Below, piece by piece: positions 40,462 to 52,369 of a stretch of 64,000 nucleotides of DNA; position 1 is the first letter of the stretch, and each line of letters begins with the position of its first letter. The DNA comes from Ferribacterium limneticum (GTDB lineage: Bacteria; Pseudomonadota; Gammaproteobacteria; Burkholderiales; Rhodocyclaceae): positions 1,960,001 to 2,024,000 of the forward strand of contig NZ_CP075191.1 in the NCBI RefSeq assembly GCF_020510625.1, given 5' to 3'. The position numbers and the translations under genes are program-made. The notes beneath the pieces are model-generated. The model had not been told where the DNA came from and searched no databases. It worked only from the letters and a program-made list of their open reading frames with translations.

Positions 40462-40642
40462 AGTACCACTTATCTACGCATTCGATGAAGGTGCTATTGA
40501 GCTTGATGAGCGAAAGGTCATAGAGAACATGGTCGCTGGCAGATTTCTTGACGTTCAAGTGCTGCTCTCGCTCGTGCTCGTTGAGTGGTCGGTTGACCAG
40601 GAAGCCCTGGGGGCCCATGCCGTAGGCGCTGAAGGTGGACAT
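40462..40642 (-). pseudogene. N-terminal fragment of a second immunity-like gene, cut by IS3
   Basis: About 60 codons (MSTFSAYGMGPQGFLVNRPL ... ECVDKWY) nearly identical to the start of the 310-residue gene at 40775-41707; differences include H/Y and DH/EQ changes. Similarity ends exactly at the IS3 right end, so the rest was lost through the IS3 insertion or a following deletion. Confidence 0.9.
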
Positions 40643-40654
40643 AGCGGTGCGTCC

Positions 40655-40761
40655 TTAGTCAGCCAGCGCCAGTTTGTACTGTTCGGCATGGCTCGTTACA
40701 TTAGGGTACTTGTCATTCCCGGTACCGAAGTGGCAGCGCGATAGCCATTCTTGTAGTTTGT
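40655..40761 (-). pseudogene. C-terminal fragment of a second VasX-like effector gene
   Basis: About 35 codons ending in the same NDKYPNVTTHAEQYKLALAD-type tail and stop as the effector at 41720-44272. It breaks off at about 40761, just before the intact immunity-like gene ends. It is the remnant of a duplicated effector upstream of the truncated immunity copy. Confidence 0.85.
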
Positions 40762-40774
40762 CGCAAGAACCCAC

Positions 40775-41707
40775 TTACGCCCTATGCCTTCCATCGCGCA
40801 CCCAGGGATCGTCTGGTGCAACGGCGCATTCATCCTCAACCCATTGCGGCCACATGGGAATCTTGCTGGTGCGCATGACGATCCAGCGGAATAAGCTAAT
40901 CGGCAGCAGGAAGGGCTGAAAGAGTATTTGCAAGAGCGGTAGTCCTTTCATGCCGCCGGTCAGATGCTCCCAGCCGAAGAACCAGCTTTCTTTTTGATGA
41001 TCGATACCCGGCAGCATGATCAGCGGCACAGGCTTGAGGGCATCGAGCACCGGGCCTGGCCCCTCCTCCATGTAACGGCGGAAGAATTCGAAGAATTGCA
41101 GCAGGTTCTGCCGACCGGGTTCGCCGGCATCCACAAGACTGAGTGCAATCGATTCTTTGATCGTGACACCATCCTTTTCCAATAGATGCCCCATCACGTT
41201 CAGGTCGCCGCCGCCCATGCCTAGCTTGGTGTTATAGATCGTCCAATAAACCTCGTCCCAGCCTGCCTTCAAGATGCTGCCGTCGCGGCGGAAGGCGTAC
41301 ACCCGTCGGTTCTGTCGGTTCAGGCGAATTGGATAGTGGGTGTAGGTAAAGGCGTCAGAGAGGAGAAATTTTGCTACGAACCAGAGAAACACAAAGAAAA
41401 ATGGAAAGCCAAGTAGTTCTACGACAGACAATTTTTCAGAAAAAGCCAAATAGAGCAGTAACCCCTGCATACCCAAAGCGATTACCGACAACGCCCCCCC
41501 AACCATCGCCACAAAACCGCGCATTGAATACCATTTATCCACACATTCGACGAAGGTACTGTTGAACTTGATGAGCGAAAGGTCATAGAGAACCTGTTCG
41601 CTGGCTGATTTCTTGACATTCAAATGTTGCTCTCGCTCGTATTCGTTGAGCGGTCGGTTGACCAAGAAGCCCTGGGGGCCCATGCCGTAGGCGCTGAAGG
41701 TAGACAT
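40775..41707 (-). CDS. Membrane protein downstream of the VasX-like effector, probable immunity protein (DUF6708-like)
   Basis: 310 residues. A hydrophilic N-terminus is followed by two membrane segments at about 66-88 (MVGGALSVIALGMQGLLLYL) and 94-117. A larger soluble domain contains PIRLNRQNRRVYAFRRDG and WDEVYW, which resemble proteins I remember as DUF6708 found beside T6SS effectors. It starts 12 bases after the effector stop in the same operon and is partly duplicated with it. Protection against the pore-forming effector is the likely role, by position and membrane location. The stretch near 41360-41480 is AT-richer than its surroundings, suggesting transfer. Confidence 0.65.
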   Translation of the reverse strand: MSTFSAYGMGPQGFLVNRPLNEYEREQHLNVKKSASEQVLYDLSLIKFNSTFVECVDKWYSMRGFVAMVGGALSVIALGMQGLLLYLAFSEKLSVVELLGFPFFFVFLWFVAKFLLSDAFTYTHYPIRLNRQNRRVYAFRRDGSILKAGWDEVYWTIYNTKLGMGGGDLNVMGHLLEKDGVTIKESIALSLVDAGEPGRQNLLQFFEFFRRYMEEGPGPVLDALKPVPLIMLPGIDHQKESWFFGWEHLTGGMKGLPLLQILFQPFLLPISLFRWIVMRTSKIPMWPQWVEDECAVAPDDPWVRDGRHRA

Positions 41708-41719
41708 ATTGGTGCGTCC

Positions 41720-44272
41720 TTAGTCGGCCAGCGCCAATTTGTACTGTTCAGCATGGGTCGTTACATTGGGGTACTTGTCATTCCCGGTACCGAAGTGGCA
41801 GCGCGATAGCCATTCTTGCAGTTTGTTGTCTTTGGTGTTCTCAACGAAGAAGATGGCAACCAGCCAGATCAGTACACCTATCGCCAACACAATCCAGCCA
41901 ATGGGGCCAAGAGCTACCCAGCCCATGCCAACAAAAAGCATCGTCGTGGCTACACTTATTCCGGCTGCTCCTGATACAAAATACGCGCCGGCGATTCCAC
42001 TCGGATCTCCCTTTGCACGCTCATCCCACCACTTTGACAAGTCCCACAACCCCAAAAACACCCCCACCCCAAACCCGGCGAAACGCCCGAACCATTGCAG
42101 TGCCCTTGGCGCGTATGCGGTCGCGCGTCCCATCATGTTTTTCAAGCGCGCTTCACCCAGTTTTTCCAGGCCATTTCCCATCTGTTCAGCCACAAAACCG
42201 GCAATGGCGATTTTGCCTGCCATGAGCTTGGAGGCTGCCTCGGTTTGTTCGTGGCTCATCCCTTTTTCAACATCTTCCAGGAGCTTGGAGAAGTTCCACA
42301 GCATTAATATCCCGGAAAGGACTGTAGCGCTGGCGTAGGCACCTCCCCTGATCTTGGCGGCACGACCAAGGTCGATTTTTTGGAGGTCTTGAGGTTTGTT
42401 GATGGCCTTTGCGAGTTCGTCCGCCAAGGCTTGGCCGCTCAGGTTTTTTGTGGTGGCACCAGCGACTACCTCCCTGTCCAGCAGCACGTACCAGCCCAAT
42501 TTGCTCTTGGCTTGAGTCGGCACCCCTTCGATTTCGAGCAACCGGACTTGTGCCGCAACGGCTTTTTGCAACTGGTTTGCGCTGGTCTTCAGATTGGGGT
42601 CCAGACGAAAGAGTTGTTTGACGTGTGCCTGAATGAATTGCCCCTTGTTGCCAACGACTGGCAAGCGAACGATCTGCTTTCCAGTTACCGCTGCCATGGC
42701 AGCGGCCGCTTTCGGGCCAACTTTGCCCACATTGAAATCATCCCAGTATTTTAGCGCCGGGCCGCTGATTCCAGCCAGTAGGCCGGCGAGTTGGACATTC
42801 GCCGTGGGGGGCATTTTCTCCATGAAAGCTGCAACGGCTGCCGCCACGCCGTCGGTCGGGAAGGCGCGAGAGTCGACAGCCGCTGCATCCGCTTTATTGA
42901 TTTTTTCGACCAACTCTTTTTGATTGAATGCCATCGCCCGCATTACGAGATTCTCAGCTGCGAACTCGCCATTTTTCAGCCAACCCAAGTAAAGATCATA
43001 GCTGGGTTGTTTGTCAGTCGTGTGGCGCAATAGATCGACGCAAACTTTGGTGTAGGCAACCCCGCTTTCGGGGTCTGCTTCATCGAAATTACAGGTCATG
43101 TATTCGGTCAAACTAGTGTGCTTCATCCAGGCAGCATGGGCTTTGGCCAGCGGCAAAATGTGTTCTGCGTCATATTTCTGCAACTTGTCGTTGTAGGTAT
43201 TGAGCCAGTTCTTGCTGGTAGCCTCGTCAAATCGTGGCTTGCCGGCTGGGGTGTGCGTATAAGTACGCCATTGCTTATCCGCAGCACGCTGCAACTCCGC
43301 TGGTGTCGGATTGCGAACCCGTTCAACCTGTTTTTGGTATGAGTCAAGGAGGTTTGCCGCACCGCCATCGACAAGCATCTGGTTTGCCAATTCGTCGCCA
43401 CTCAGGATTTCGCTGAGTTTTGCTTGACCCTTGATGGTCAGTTCCAACTGCGCGATCGTGCTGGCAGCAAAATGGGGTTTAGCTTCGCTTTCTGCTTTGG
43501 TAAATGCAAGCTTGCGCAGATCCATCAACGCAGCAAGTTCCATTGCCAGTCCAATCGGATCAAACAACGCTACCACCGCTGCACCGCCCTGTGGCCGCGC
43601 TTGCTGCACCGCAGCCTTGAAATCCTTGGCCTGTGCAACCCGGCTGTTGAACGGAAATGGGCACCACGGTTCGATCTGCTTCTTGACCGTGGCCGCATCG
43701 ATCTTGAACTCTGGCACAACGCTGTCCACCTTGTCCAGTGGCGCAGTGTGCGGCTGGGGATTGACCTTACCGCCCGAGATCACGACCTTTTGCATGTGCC
43801 GTTGACGGTAGGCTGCATCGTTGTGCTTGGTCAATGTGTCGTCCGTCCATTCGACATCACTGAAGCCGATCCAGATGTTGGTCGCATGCTTTGGATTGCG
43901 GATGGTGATGACGCCAGCCAAGGGGGCTGCGCCGTTGCGGGCGCAAGCAAACTCGGTAGCCGGTGCGGCACGCGTGCCGGTCTTCGGGCGCGGTGGTAGC
44001 TTGGTCAGGAAACCGTCCGCGGTAACAAAGTATTCATCCCAGTGTTTTCGTGCTTCGTCGTAGACATAGACATAACCGCTGCGGAGCAGGCGAAGTCCGT
44101 ATTGGGCGTGCTTGCCCACGGGAATCGATGCGAGTGCACCGCCGCCCAGCTGCCCCGTCAAGACTGGAGCCTGGCTTTCCTTGGCGTGAACCGCGTAGCG
44201 GGTCAGCAACAGCGGGAGCCCCTCCTTCTTGCAGGTTTCACAGGGGTTTGCACACATTTGGGCGGTGGTCAT
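41720..44272 (-). CDS. VasX-like T6SS effector, probable membrane pore former
   Basis: 850 residues. The N-terminus (CANPCETCKKEGLPLLLTRYAV, then LRLLRSGYVYVYDEARKHW) matches the VasX/BTH_I2691-type T6SS effector N-domain, including an early Cys cluster (C7, C11, C14). The long middle is helical. The last ~230 residues hold several hydrophobic segments (LSGILMLWNFSKLL, FGRFAGFGVGVFLGLW, ISVATTMLFVGMGWVALG, IGWIVLAIGVLIWLVAIFF), as expected for a colicin-like inner-membrane toxin. It follows vgrG and a DUF4123 adaptor and overlaps the latter by 4 bases, the classic effector-loading order. A piece of a second copy lies at 40655-40761. Confidence 0.85.
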   Translation of the reverse strand: MTTAQMCANPCETCKKEGLPLLLTRYAVHAKESQAPVLTGQLGGGALASIPVGKHAQYGLRLLRSGYVYVYDEARKHWDEYFVTADGFLTKLPPRPKTGTRAAPATEFACARNGAAPLAGVITIRNPKHATNIWIGFSDVEWTDDTLTKHNDAAYRQRHMQKVVISGGKVNPQPHTAPLDKVDSVVPEFKIDAATVKKQIEPWCPFPFNSRVAQAKDFKAAVQQARPQGGAAVVALFDPIGLAMELAALMDLRKLAFTKAESEAKPHFAASTIAQLELTIKGQAKLSEILSGDELANQMLVDGGAANLLDSYQKQVERVRNPTPAELQRAADKQWRTYTHTPAGKPRFDEATSKNWLNTYNDKLQKYDAEHILPLAKAHAAWMKHTSLTEYMTCNFDEADPESGVAYTKVCVDLLRHTTDKQPSYDLYLGWLKNGEFAAENLVMRAMAFNQKELVEKINKADAAAVDSRAFPTDGVAAAVAAFMEKMPPTANVQLAGLLAGISGPALKYWDDFNVGKVGPKAAAAMAAVTGKQIVRLPVVGNKGQFIQAHVKQLFRLDPNLKTSANQLQKAVAAQVRLLEIEGVPTQAKSKLGWYVLLDREVVAGATTKNLSGQALADELAKAINKPQDLQKIDLGRAAKIRGGAYASATVLSGILMLWNFSKLLEDVEKGMSHEQTEAASKLMAGKIAIAGFVAEQMGNGLEKLGEARLKNMMGRATAYAPRALQWFGRFAGFGVGVFLGLWDLSKWWDERAKGDPSGIAGAYFVSGAAGISVATTMLFVGMGWVALGPIGWIVLAIGVLIWLVAIFFVENTKDNKLQEWLSRCHFGTGNDKYPNVTTHAEQYKLALAD

Positions 44273-45150
44273 GGCTTGCTTCCTTGATCGTTCGTTGCTG
44301 CATTCAGTTCTTGTGCAATCCGCGCCCAGTCAACCTCATCCAGGCGGGATGTCAGTTCGCGATAGTCGAGTTCATCGTCGGGCATAGCATCAGCCAGCTC
44401 CGCGAGAAGGCGTCGGACAGTCGGATGGCGGTCGAACTCGGGATGCCATTGCCAGGCATGCAAAGCAAACAAGACAAGATCATCGCGCGCTTCAAGTTTG
44501 TGTTGCGCTCGAGCCCGTTCAATATGCTGCCTTGTCTGCAGTGCCGCGTGACACCACGCTCGCTGACTGCCGACGTCAGGCAAACCGATCAACACCCGGT
44601 TGACGACACTAGTCGTTTGCAGTCGTTCCCAGTGCGCTCGAAGATCGAAGTCTGCTGCGATTGGGGCATCATGCCGATCATAGCAACACCATTCACCCAA
44701 CCAAGGGACGGCCAGCGTCTGTATAGGCCCCAGTAGCCACGCCATCCCTGCGGCACCCAGAATATCGGGTAGCTGGATGAATGTACCGGGATCGAAGTAG
44801 CGGAACTGTCGGGGTTGTCCATCCTGCGGATCAATCACCTGTATGCGGTTTTGCAGGTGATTGAGCAGCCCGGCTTCTGTGATGCTCGCTGCCAGGGCAA
44901 GGCTGACCAGACATTCCTGACCGGCTCGTGTTTCGGCTTCAATTCGATCCATCAGCGAGCTACGTTCTGCTAGTGGCAGTACATTTGTATCGATCAGTAC
45001 GGGGCAACGCGCAGTGTCCCTGCCCAAAAACGCTGGGGCGATGGGTCTCGCAGCCCAGGAATCCGGCATCTCGTCGCGATACGCAGCATCGACAATGACG
45101 TAGGGGAAGCGCTCCAGGAAGCGATGTTCAAACTTTAGCGGTTGCGACAT
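44269..45150 (-). CDS. DUF4123 effector adaptor/chaperone
   Basis: 293 residues, no signal or membrane segment. The pattern PYVIVDAAYRDEM ... CPVLIDTNVLPLAERSSLMD ... RYFDPGTFIQLPDILGAA ... LLGPIQTLAVPWLGEW fits DUF4123 (Tap/TEC) proteins that load a specific effector onto VgrG. Start is 3 bases after the vgrG stop, and its end overlaps the effector start, so the cognate pair is clear from order alone. Confidence 0.88.
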   Translation of the reverse strand: MSQPLKFEHRFLERFPYVIVDAAYRDEMPDSWAARPIAPAFLGRDTARCPVLIDTNVLPLAERSSLMDRIEAETRAGQECLVSLALAASITEAGLLNHLQNRIQVIDPQDGQPRQFRYFDPGTFIQLPDILGAAGMAWLLGPIQTLAVPWLGEWCCYDRHDAPIAADFDLRAHWERLQTTSVVNRVLIGLPDVGSQRAWCHAALQTRQHIERARAQHKLEARDDLVLFALHAWQWHPEFDRHPTVRRLLAELADAMPDDELDYRELTSRLDEVDWARIAQELNAATNDQGSKP

Positions 45151-45153
45151 GGG

Positions 45154-47949
45154 TCAGAATTCGGTGATCGCATCCAGACCCTTGGCGCCTTGTTGCGAGC
45201 ACCCCTTCACCTCCTCCGCCTTCGGCAAACTCGCACTACTCGAACTACTCGCCGGCCCGGTCAAATTCTTCTGACTCGCCTTAAGTTCCACCTTCTTCGG
45301 TGCATGCAGTTCGATGTTCCCGCCTTCGATCTTCAGGTAAGCGCCTTGGGCGGTGGCGAGGATTTTCTGCTTGGCGCTGGCGGTGAGGCTGCCGGTGGTG
45401 CTGGCGATGGTTACTTTCTTGTCGGCCGCTGCCGTGGTTTTGCCGCTCTGGCTTTGCAGGCTGACTTGCCCGCTGGCGGCGTGGAGGTGGATGCCGGTTT
45501 CTGTATTGGGTTTGTTTTTGCCGTTGGCTTTGCCGATCGTAAAAAGGGCAATGCCATCCTTGATGGCGAGGTTGTGGTGGCCTTGGGCGATGAGGTTGGT
45601 GTCTTGCCCGGTGGCGATGCTGAGATTCTTGCCAGCGGCGAGGATGTGGTTTTGCGGGGTGAGCTGGGCGATGCCGGCCGGGGCGCTGTATTGGATGCGC
45701 GGTTCGGACCAGGCGGGGACGGTGCCGGTGCCGCCCTGGGTGGCTTTGATGATTTCGCTGCCGGCCTGGGTAGATCCCTGGCTGGCGGTGGTGCTCATGA
45801 CGTCGATGGCGTGTTTGAGGGCTGCGCTGGCCGGGAGTTGGTCGGCCTGGGGGTCGCCCTTGATTGCGGCGTTTTGTTTGGCAGCGACTTCGGCCAGGCT
45901 TTGCGTCAGGCTTTGGGCGTCCTGGGTCTGGGCGATGGGTTCGCGGCTATCGAGGTGAGTGCTGCTGGCGTTGGGACGGGCGTCGGCGCTGATCAGCAGG
46001 CCGTTGCCGGCACGCAGGGCGAGGCTGGCCTGGGTGGCCAGTTCGGCACCGTGGCCACGGTCGGTTTGGCGGGCGTTGTCGGTTTGTTGTTTGAGGTGGC
46101 CGAGTTGGAGGGCACTCTGGTATTCGGTGGTGGCGGCTTCGATACGGCTTTCACCCGGGGTGTCGTCGAAGACGAGTTGGTTGTAGCCGCCCTGCCCAGT
46201 TCTGCTGGCATTGAGTTGTTGGCTTTTGAGGCCGGAGAGGCTGGCGTTGTGGGTGTGCTGGCTGTCTTCCTTGCCGGCGAAGAAGGCGGGGGCATTGGCA
46301 CTGGCTTGCAGGGTGCTGCCGGCTTGCTGGTTGCCTTGGGCGTCGGTCTGGCCGCTGCCGTTATAGACGGTGCCGATGATGATGGGGCGGTCGATGTTGC
46401 CGTTCTGGAAGGCGACGAGGACTTCCTGGCCGGGCCGTGGGGTCATGTGGCCGCCCCAGTTGGCCCCGGCGACCGGGGTCATGACGCGCAGCCAGACGCC
46501 GAGGGCATCGCTGGCCGGGCCGTTGTCAGATCCGGTGGGGTGTTCGCTGCGGCTGGCGGATTGAGCGCCACGTTGCCAGGGGAACTGGACGCGGACGCGG
46601 CCATCACGGTCGGTGTGGGTGGGTTGGCCGGCGCCGATGACGACGGCGGTCAGGGTGCCGTTGATGGTCGGGCGTGGGTGGATGTTCCGGCCGTGGCTGT
46701 CAGCGCTCAAGGGGCGCCAGGGGATGCTGGCGCGGATGGCGGTGAGGTGGTTGCGGTAGAGGTCAACGCTTTGTTCTCCGCCTTGCTCCCGGCCTTGTTC
46801 GCCATTGATGGATTCGGCGAGGTTATTGCGGGCTTCGTGGCGGATGGCGGTGATCAGAAACTTGCGTTGTTCCAGGGCATCCAGATCGTGTTCGGGGTGG
46901 TCGGCCAGCGTGAAGGTGGTGCCGGGGGCTGCGCTGCGGACGGTGCCTTGGCCGTCGAATTGTTTCAGGCGGGCGTCGATGGCTTGGCGCTGGTTGCCGA
47001 GCATGCGTTCGCCGTGGGCGCTGTTCTGCCAGGCGTATTGGCCGGGGTCGTGCCAAGCCACGGTTTTGGGGAGAGCGCCACTATCGATACTGCTGCGCGC
47101 ACCTTGCGGGCGGGTCGAGAGGCTGCGGTAGTCCCAGCTGCTGGCGTTGGTTTCAACAGTGTCGAGCTGGCGCAGGCCGTGCCAGCGGTCGAGGGAGTCT
47201 TCGGCCAGCGTGGCGCCGGCCTGGGTAAAACGGATGCGGGATTGGGCATTGTCCGTAAAGGCGCCATTGCTGTCGGCGATGATCAGGGTGTGGCTGCCCA
47301 ATGTTTCTCCGGCATCGGCCTTGTGTTCGAACCAGCAGAAGAGGCCTTCTTCGGCCAAGAGGCGCTTGAGGAAGGCGAGATCGGTTTCGCGGTATTGCAC
47401 GGTCATGCCACGCTTGGGGTAGGCGGCGGTGTCAGCCAGGTTCCAGCGCCAGTCGGGAGCGAGCTTGCCTTGGGTTTTCCAGTCAGACAGGAGTTCGTCG
47501 ATGATTTCGATGACGCTTTTGTCCTGGAAGAGGTAGTTGTCCTGGTTGTGACCGAGGAAGGCGAGCCAGGGTTCGAGGGTCAGTTGGTAGCGGGCAAAGC
47601 CGCCGTTGGCACCAAGACGGGTGACTTGCGTGATGTGGCCGTGGAAGGGGCGCAGCGCGGTGCGCACCCCAAGGGTACTTCCTTCGGGGCGCGAGGCGGC
47701 GGTTTGCAGATCCAGACGGGCCGACTGGCCGAGCAAGGCAGTCAGCGATTGCTCGGCATTGGTGGTCAGCACCGTCAGTTCGATGCGATAACCGGCGTGT
47801 TCGGCGACAGGACCAAGCGCTTCGTCAATGCGGGCTGTTTCGGCCAGCAAGGCATCCGGCCCAGCTGGCGTGGTCACGGTCATCAGGCGGTCGGTCTGGC
47901 GCCAGCCGGCGCCGCCGGAAATCAGGTCTAGGATGCTGTTCATGGTCAT
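45154..47949 (-). CDS. vgrG: T6SS spike protein VgrG (TssI), cognate of the VasX-like effector
   Basis: 931 residues. The gp27-like base (ARYQLTLEPWLAFLGHNQDN, QYRETDLAFLKRLLAEEGLF) is followed by the gp5 OB-fold (DGRVRVQFPWQRG, GANWGGHMTPRPGQEVLVAF, NGNIDRPIIIGTVYN) and a DUF2345 beta-helix needle to about residue 890. It ends in a short Ser-rich low-complexity tail. An ATG two codons in is an alternative start. It forms the puncturing tip of the Hcp tube. Confidence 0.95.
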   Translation of the reverse strand: MTMNSILDLISGGAGWRQTDRLMTVTTPAGPDALLAETARIDEALGPVAEHAGYRIELTVLTTNAEQSLTALLGQSARLDLQTAASRPEGSTLGVRTALRPFHGHITQVTRLGANGGFARYQLTLEPWLAFLGHNQDNYLFQDKSVIEIIDELLSDWKTQGKLAPDWRWNLADTAAYPKRGMTVQYRETDLAFLKRLLAEEGLFCWFEHKADAGETLGSHTLIIADSNGAFTDNAQSRIRFTQAGATLAEDSLDRWHGLRQLDTVETNASSWDYRSLSTRPQGARSSIDSGALPKTVAWHDPGQYAWQNSAHGERMLGNQRQAIDARLKQFDGQGTVRSAAPGTTFTLADHPEHDLDALEQRKFLITAIRHEARNNLAESINGEQGREQGGEQSVDLYRNHLTAIRASIPWRPLSADSHGRNIHPRPTINGTLTAVVIGAGQPTHTDRDGRVRVQFPWQRGAQSASRSEHPTGSDNGPASDALGVWLRVMTPVAGANWGGHMTPRPGQEVLVAFQNGNIDRPIIIGTVYNGSGQTDAQGNQQAGSTLQASANAPAFFAGKEDSQHTHNASLSGLKSQQLNASRTGQGGYNQLVFDDTPGESRIEAATTEYQSALQLGHLKQQTDNARQTDRGHGAELATQASLALRAGNGLLISADARPNASSTHLDSREPIAQTQDAQSLTQSLAEVAAKQNAAIKGDPQADQLPASAALKHAIDVMSTTASQGSTQAGSEIIKATQGGTGTVPAWSEPRIQYSAPAGIAQLTPQNHILAAGKNLSIATGQDTNLIAQGHHNLAIKDGIALFTIGKANGKNKPNTETGIHLHAASGQVSLQSQSGKTTAAADKKVTIASTTGSLTASAKQKILATAQGAYLKIEGGNIELHAPKKVELKASQKNLTGPASSSSSASLPKAEEVKGCSQQGAKGLDAITEF

Positions 47950-48075
47950 GCAATCAACGGTTGGAGTGGTGTCGCTAAACGGTGGGATGGACTTTTGATC
48001 AGCTCATCGAAAACCGGATTGAGCCCAACATGATATGTTAAACGAATTTTATTAGGCCAATGGAATACATGCCGT

Positions 48076-48549
48076 TCAAGGCAATGTCCAGAACCGAACT
48101 TCAAGCGGGTGTTTGATTTCTGCCGCACAGCACAACGCATTGGCATTTCGCCCATCGAGCAGGCCAATGAACCCACCCTGAGGCCCGGAACCCTGCATGA
48201 AGGCGACAATGCCGCGCCGACCAAATAGCTGATAGGCGACCTCAGACAAGCCCCTGTCGAGTGACAGTATTTCGGACGTTTCGTGATGCACGCTCAGCCA
48301 CTCGGCGAGGCGGTTGGCACCATTGAAAACCTTACCCCCCATCAGCGACCCGGCATCGACGCGCAATGCGCCACCAAGCGGCACGCCACTGGAAAGCAGC
48401 GCCAGACTGGTCAGCACTGCGCCATTTCGAACGTAGCCTGACGAACCTGCCTTGTCAGCCCAGCCCAGGACGTTGAAAAGGCTCACCTTGTCCAGTTCGG
48501 CATAGCGCCGATAGGCATTGGAGAAGTTGGCGTAGTTCAGGTTAAACAT
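48076..48549 (-). CDS. Tae4-like protein lacking the expected catalytic Cys and His
   Basis: 157 residues, no signal peptide. Aligned by eye to Tae4 amidase effectors, it keeps the start (ANFSNAYRRYAELDKVS), the block GYVRNGAVLTSLALLSSGVPL where Tae4 has the catalytic N-x-C, and the block GPQGGFIGLLDGR where Tae4 has G-H followed by a W-x-G-type end. A Cys pair near the end (C140, C141) is also kept. The Cys position is Ala44 and the His position is Phe127, so peptidoglycan cleavage by the known mechanism is unlikely. It lies between clpV and vgrG on the T6SS strand. It could be a repurposed, non-enzymatic effector or adaptor. The assignment is from memory of Tae4 and needs a profile check. 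Confidence 0.6.
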   Translation of the reverse strand: MFNLNYANFSNAYRRYAELDKVSLFNVLGWADKAGSSGYVRNGAVLTSLALLSSGVPLGGALRVDAGSLMGGKVFNGANRLAEWLSVHHETSEILSLDRGLSEVAYQLFGRRGIVAFMQGSGPQGGFIGLLDGRNANALCCAAEIKHPLEVRFWTLP

Positions 48550-48587
48550 GAATTGATCCCCGTTCGTTGACCGGCGGCAGGCGCCGC

Positions 48588-51287
<2,700 letters not shown>

Positions 51288-51304
51288 CGCGGTCGTTCGT
51301 TTTA

Positions 51305-52369
51305 TTAGTGAATGAAATGGGTGAGATAGCGGGTATCGCTGCGGTCGTCTGTTTCCGGCCTGGTCAGCATGAAGCTGTCGTAGCCAAGGCGGCAGCCGTT
51401 CGCACAGCCAAGGCTGGCCGGGCGCACATCGGCCGCGCACAGGATGGGGCAGATTTCGTATTCGAACTGGCCACCCGTCGCCAGCGTGAGGATTTTCTTG
51501 AGTGCTGCCGCCAGTTCGCCGCTAGGCAGGAAGGCCATGTAACGCTGATGAGGCAATGGGCCGATATGGATGCGCAGGCGCAAATTTCGCTGCCAGACCC
51601 GTTCTCCAACCAAGGCATTGCCGCCCAGCGCCACGTTGTTGCCACCCAGCGTCGAGCGCTGATCGGCTGGAATGGCATACCAATGCCCGACGAACTGCTC
51701 GACTTCGACGGTTTCACGAAAATAACCGCTGATCACACGCTGCAGGGTTTCCGCCGAAACCGGCCGCTGCCGCAAAAGTCCGGCAAAGAAGGCAATCGAC
51801 TCGTCGTCGATGGCGCCTGCCCCTTCATTCATGCGTTGACGCAAGGCATCAAAGCCAAGGCCGCTCAGTGCCAGAACGATCGGGAGAAAACGGTTCTGCC
51901 GATCGGTTTCATACTGGATGGGCAGCTTGTATTTCTTCCAGGCGCGGTAGAAATGGCCAACCGAGCGGTTAGTGAACAGATCGAGGAAGGCTCGGCCCGA
52001 GTCATCGCGCTTGAAGCGCGCCTGGTTGATCACCTGCTCGGTGTAGTGAATCGGCAACGTGCCGTTGACGCCCAGCATCCCCATGAAACTGGGCGTGATC
52101 TCGACCTGCTCCAGGTCGGCAGTAGCCAATCCTTCTGCATCGCCCCGGTAAGTCGGCGCCATGGCGTCGACCTGGCTGGGCGCAAAGCCGAGGCGCAGAG
52201 AATTGCGGAAGCGAATTCGTTCGTTAACCACGTCGCTGCCTGCCGTTCGGGCCGTTTTCCGGAAGACGCTCTCGTACAGGCGCACGAGCTGGAAAAACTC
52301 GTAGCGTTCCGGCGCCTCCAGGGTGCTATCGACTAGGCCAGGATCGAGTCGCCGTTGCGAGGTGCGCAT
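51305..52369 (-). CDS. tssG: T6SS baseplate protein TssG
   Basis: 354 residues. The opening EAPERYEFFQLVRLYE and the later FMGMLGVNGTLPIHYTEQV, FLDLFTNRSVGHFYRAWKKYKLP and RIHIGPLPHQRYMAFLPSG are typical TssG blocks. With TssF, TssE and TssK it builds the baseplate wedge. The start overlaps the end of tssF by 37 bases, so the two are translationally linked. Confidence 0.93.
   Translation of the reverse strand: MRTSQRRLDPGLVDSTLEAPERYEFFQLVRLYESVFRKTARTAGSDVVNERIRFRNSLRLGFAPSQVDAMAPTYRGDAEGLATADLEQVEITPSFMGMLGVNGTLPIHYTEQVINQARFKRDDSGRAFLDLFTNRSVGHFYRAWKKYKLPIQYETDRQNRFLPIVLALSGLGFDALRQRMNEGAGAIDDESIAFFAGLLRQRPVSAETLQRVISGYFRETVEVEQFVGHWYAIPADQRSTLGGNNVALGGNALVGERVWQRNLRLRIHIGPLPHQRYMAFLPSGELAAALKKILTLATGGQFEYEICPILCAADVRPASLGCANGCRLGYDSFMLTRPETDDRSDTRYLTHFIH

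Noticed and set aside
45142..47931. 929-codon plus-strand open frame antisense to vgrG
   Set aside because: Gly/Ala/Val-rich mirror sequence; vgrG on the other strand has clear family blocks along its whole length.
48574..48587. GC hairpin GCGGC-AGGC-GCCGC between clpV and the Tae4-like gene as a terminator
   Set aside because: Only five base pairs and no T-run follow on the minus strand.
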